Of a stretch of 64,000 nucleotides of DNA, positions 61,650 through 64,000 are shown one piece after another. Positions within the stretch are counted from its first letter, which is position 1, and each line of letters starts with the position of its first letter. The position numbers and the translations under genes were made by a program. Below the pieces are notes generated by a model. It worked only from the letters and a program-made list of their open reading frames with translations, was not told where the DNA came from and did not search any database. Origin of the DNA: Glebionis coronaria (taxonomy: Eukaryota > Streptophyta > Magnoliopsida > Asterales > Asteraceae). The stretch covers positions 387,461,039-387,525,038 of the forward strand of contig CM046879.1 in NCBI GenBank assembly GCA_025667525.1, in the 5' to 3' direction.

Positions 61650-63227
61650 TGTAACACCCCACTTGGATAAGTGGACCGTTACGTGTATTTATGGCGTGTC
61701 ATGAAAGAATAAGATAAATTTCCTAAAACATTAACTGACCATAAAGGAAACACCGGAATCAAACATCGGCAATCCAAACATAAGCACAAAACATGAAAAG
61801 TAAAATACTGAAGGAAAGGACTAAACAATGTCCAAATAATCAGAATAATGTAAGTACATAAAGTAAGAAGTCTGGATAGCTTCCATCCAAATGCACATGC
61901 TCTCAGAATCCTAAGAGCGTCCTGGTGTACTTGCCGTTAGAACGTGAAAGGGAACTACGGCTGAGCATAACGCTCAGTGAACGGATATAAAGCATGATAA
62001 GGAATTACTGAAATAAAACAGATGATGAATTACTGGAGCTGTAAGACTGATAGGTAAAGTTGCAGCGGAAATCTGTGTATAATCTGTAAAGTCTGATTTA
62101 TAAATAATAAAGTTGAACTTTTATCTGTTAAATCTGAAAACATGCATTTACTGTATTTTAATTGCCAGAGCTTATATAGGTCATGTGCTGTAACAACGGT
62201 GCATGAATAACTAGAGGGGTGACCTCGTCATGCTGTAGAGGGGTGACCTCTAAATAACTATAGAGGGGTGACCTCTAAATACTGTGCTGGGTGGAGGGAT
62301 CAGCTCCAATGTGAAGGATGTAGAGCACACACCACATTCACCCTGATAACTTGTAAACTGATAAGCCTAGGATGCATCCATATGCCCCACTAAACATACT
62401 GATAAAATGGCCAAACTGAACATGAGTGGGACGATGCAGGATATCACTCTCCTGTATGTGAGTCACGACACCGGTGCCTCTAGTGCCATGGTTACGGTAC
62501 CTCCGTAACTAGTACATAAACTGGTCATGCTTGTATATAATGCTCAGGCAATTTATTTAGTTATTAACATGATTACTGATAAGCTTAAAACATATACTGG
62601 GGAAAACATTTGGTTGCAGACGGGGAATCCTAATCATGCATAGGAAAGAAAGTTCTTACTTAAAGGACGGAAAATCCGTACAATCAATAAACGAAAGAGA
62701 CAAAAAATAGTAGAGAGATAGGAATATCCGTACCTTAGTTAGATCTTAACGCCAAACAACGTCTAAACTTATTTACTGATCAAGTTATCTACATAAAATA
62801 ATCAACTAGTACTTATCAATATAAGAAGCATATTAATTTTGAATCATTTCATTTACTCGTTTTATTTATTTTTCATCATTAGCTTCAAAATGTGTTCCAA
62901 TTGAAATTCTTATGACACGATTTTAGAGAGTACATAGTATAATATAGAAATGGCAAAAAGTGGTAAAAGAAAATATAAGTTCATTCATTTTTTATTAGCC
63001 CACATAATACAGGGACTGAATGTGTAAAATTAGATTAAACCATGTAAATGACAATTTATCAAGATAAAAAAAACGCATACTGCGTCTTATCGAAATGGTT
63101 TTAAGAGGCTCATTCTTAAACAATACATGTTTCTTCCTTTCATTTCACCACCGAACATACACTTCCGTAATATGCCAATAATAAGTATACAGGCTTATAG
63201 TATTTCGTGCCATACATGGTGTTCATA
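61650..63227 (-). repeat. LTR end and adjoining DNA of another retrotransposon
   Basis: TGTAACACCCCACTTGG at 61650 is a TG-starting terminus of the kind seen in these LTRs, oriented minus. It interrupts G2. The right boundary is not clear: a TCA followed by TTAGC at about 62883 could match a TTAGC duplication (61645-61649), but the G2 sequence does not resume there. No coding frame was noticed. A minisatellite lies at 62211-62280. Confidence 0.45.
62211..62280. repeat. Short minisatellite, three TAGAGGGGTGACCTC units
   Basis: Three copies of TAGAGGGGTGACCTC separated by 10-20 bp, within the LTR-like block. Confidence 0.8.
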
Positions 63228-64000
63228 TGTTTAACACCCCCAAATTTACACGCAGCGGAATACATCTTTGGGTGCTAAACAATGATACAACAACACATAA
63301 TTTATAAAGAACGACTCGAAAAGAGACGTTTTAGATTTATCGTTCCTAAAACATTTGTCAGAGTAGCGTAGTCCCAAGTAATCATTACCAAAAGATAAGT
63401 TAAAACAACATATTGGTTTGTTTTGAAAATGGAACTATAAATGGATCAAAGAGTTTGAACAACAAAAGCAGTGCACAACTTCATTCCCCGTGACCTCCAA
63501 GCTTCCACTTCTTGATTACCTGAAATACATGTGAGTAAAACAATCAGCAAAAATGCCGAGTGAATCTATAGGTTTATGAAATCAATTTGAACACAAGCAA
63601 AGATTATAAGTTTGTGGCATGCTTATAAGCATCAAATAATAATTTGCATCAACAATGATAATTGTATATAGCATAAATTGCAATAAGCTCATGGAACCGA
63701 GCCCTTAGACACTCCCATATCAGTCTAATAAGACGAGAGATTTATTAATTGTCGGTTACCTCCAGATTATTGGTACATTGCCGTATACCTGACTTCTCAA
63801 TACAATATGCTCAAACAGTGTGGAGGTCGGGCCTAAGCTTCTATGACAAGTCCACAAAAACTGAACCGGGGCGGCTTCCCCCATAGATCTATTAATTGTA
63901 CTAGCGGTTAACCCATCATAGGTTAATTAACGGTCCATAATTGAGGTTTTAACAAAGGCAATCACTTAATGCAATTTAAAGGCAACCACGGGTCCATTCA
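63228..64000 (-). repeat. LTR end of a further retrotransposon, cut by the window edge
   Basis: TGTTTAACACCCCCAAATTTACACGCAGCGGAA resembles the G-family terminus (CAGCGGAAG) at 15382 and 54183, but the following sequence differs, so it is a related family. Only the 3' end of a minus-strand LTR is in view. Confidence 0.5.

Noticed and set aside
62883..62888. TTAGC as the right TSD of the LTR starting at 61650
   Set aside because: G2 sequence does not resume after it, so the 5-bp match is probably coincidence.

Overview
The window is repeat-rich, AT-rich nuclear DNA of a flowering plant. It carries essentially no resident host genes; almost every base belongs to a transposable element. The host is probably a eudicot, and most likely a member of the daisy family (Asteraceae). 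That guess rests on my recollection of how closely the copia Gag/Pol fragments and the extended Gag-like protein resemble retroelement proteins of Tanacetum/Lactuca-type genomes. It was not tested by a search.

The core is a five-level nest, read from terminal repeats, target-site duplications (TSDs) and interrupted sequences. (1) An old, deleted Athila-like Ty3/gypsy element on the minus strand (At2, 51446-54182) was invaded by (2) G1, a Ty3/gypsy element with ~3.3 kb LTRs on the minus strand; its 5' LTR is 15382-15754 plus 48513-51445 and its internal DNA is 11140-15381. (3) A Sirevirus-type Ty1/copia element A (15755-48507, minus, TSD GAATC) sits inside that LTR. (4) Element B, a copia-type element without pol (18548-41596, minus, 321-bp LTRs, TSD CTTAT), sits inside the 3' region of A. 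(5) A young, complete Athila element At1 (18635-33207, plus, 3042-bp LTRs, TSD GGTAT) sits inside the 3' LTR of B. The LTR of A also carries a 571-bp hAT-type MITE (16742-17312, 8-bp TSD).

Left flank: 1-1110 is part of a minus-strand LTR (X). 1111-11139 is the 3' end of a plus-strand relative of G1 (G0). Its LTR is split by a 6.2-kb non-autonomous Helitron (4045-10275, minus) that carries exon-like pieces of an unidentified plant gene. Right flank: 54183-57627 is the 3' LTR of another minus-strand G-family element (G2), and 57628-61649 is its decayed pol. Two further minus-strand LTR ends begin at 61650 and 63228.

Only At1 has an intact gag-pol reading frame, and I noticed no difference between its two LTRs. 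It is therefore the youngest insertion and the only one that looks able to make its own proteins. LTR decay increases outward through the nest (At1 none seen, B about 5 differences in 321 bp, A many), as the nesting order predicts. The most unusual structures are the hairpin-rich ~150-bp repeat array and the decoy PPT-LTR junction in B, the repeated palindromic and polypurine motifs in A, the gene-capturing Helitron, and a duplicated LTR start in the G family.
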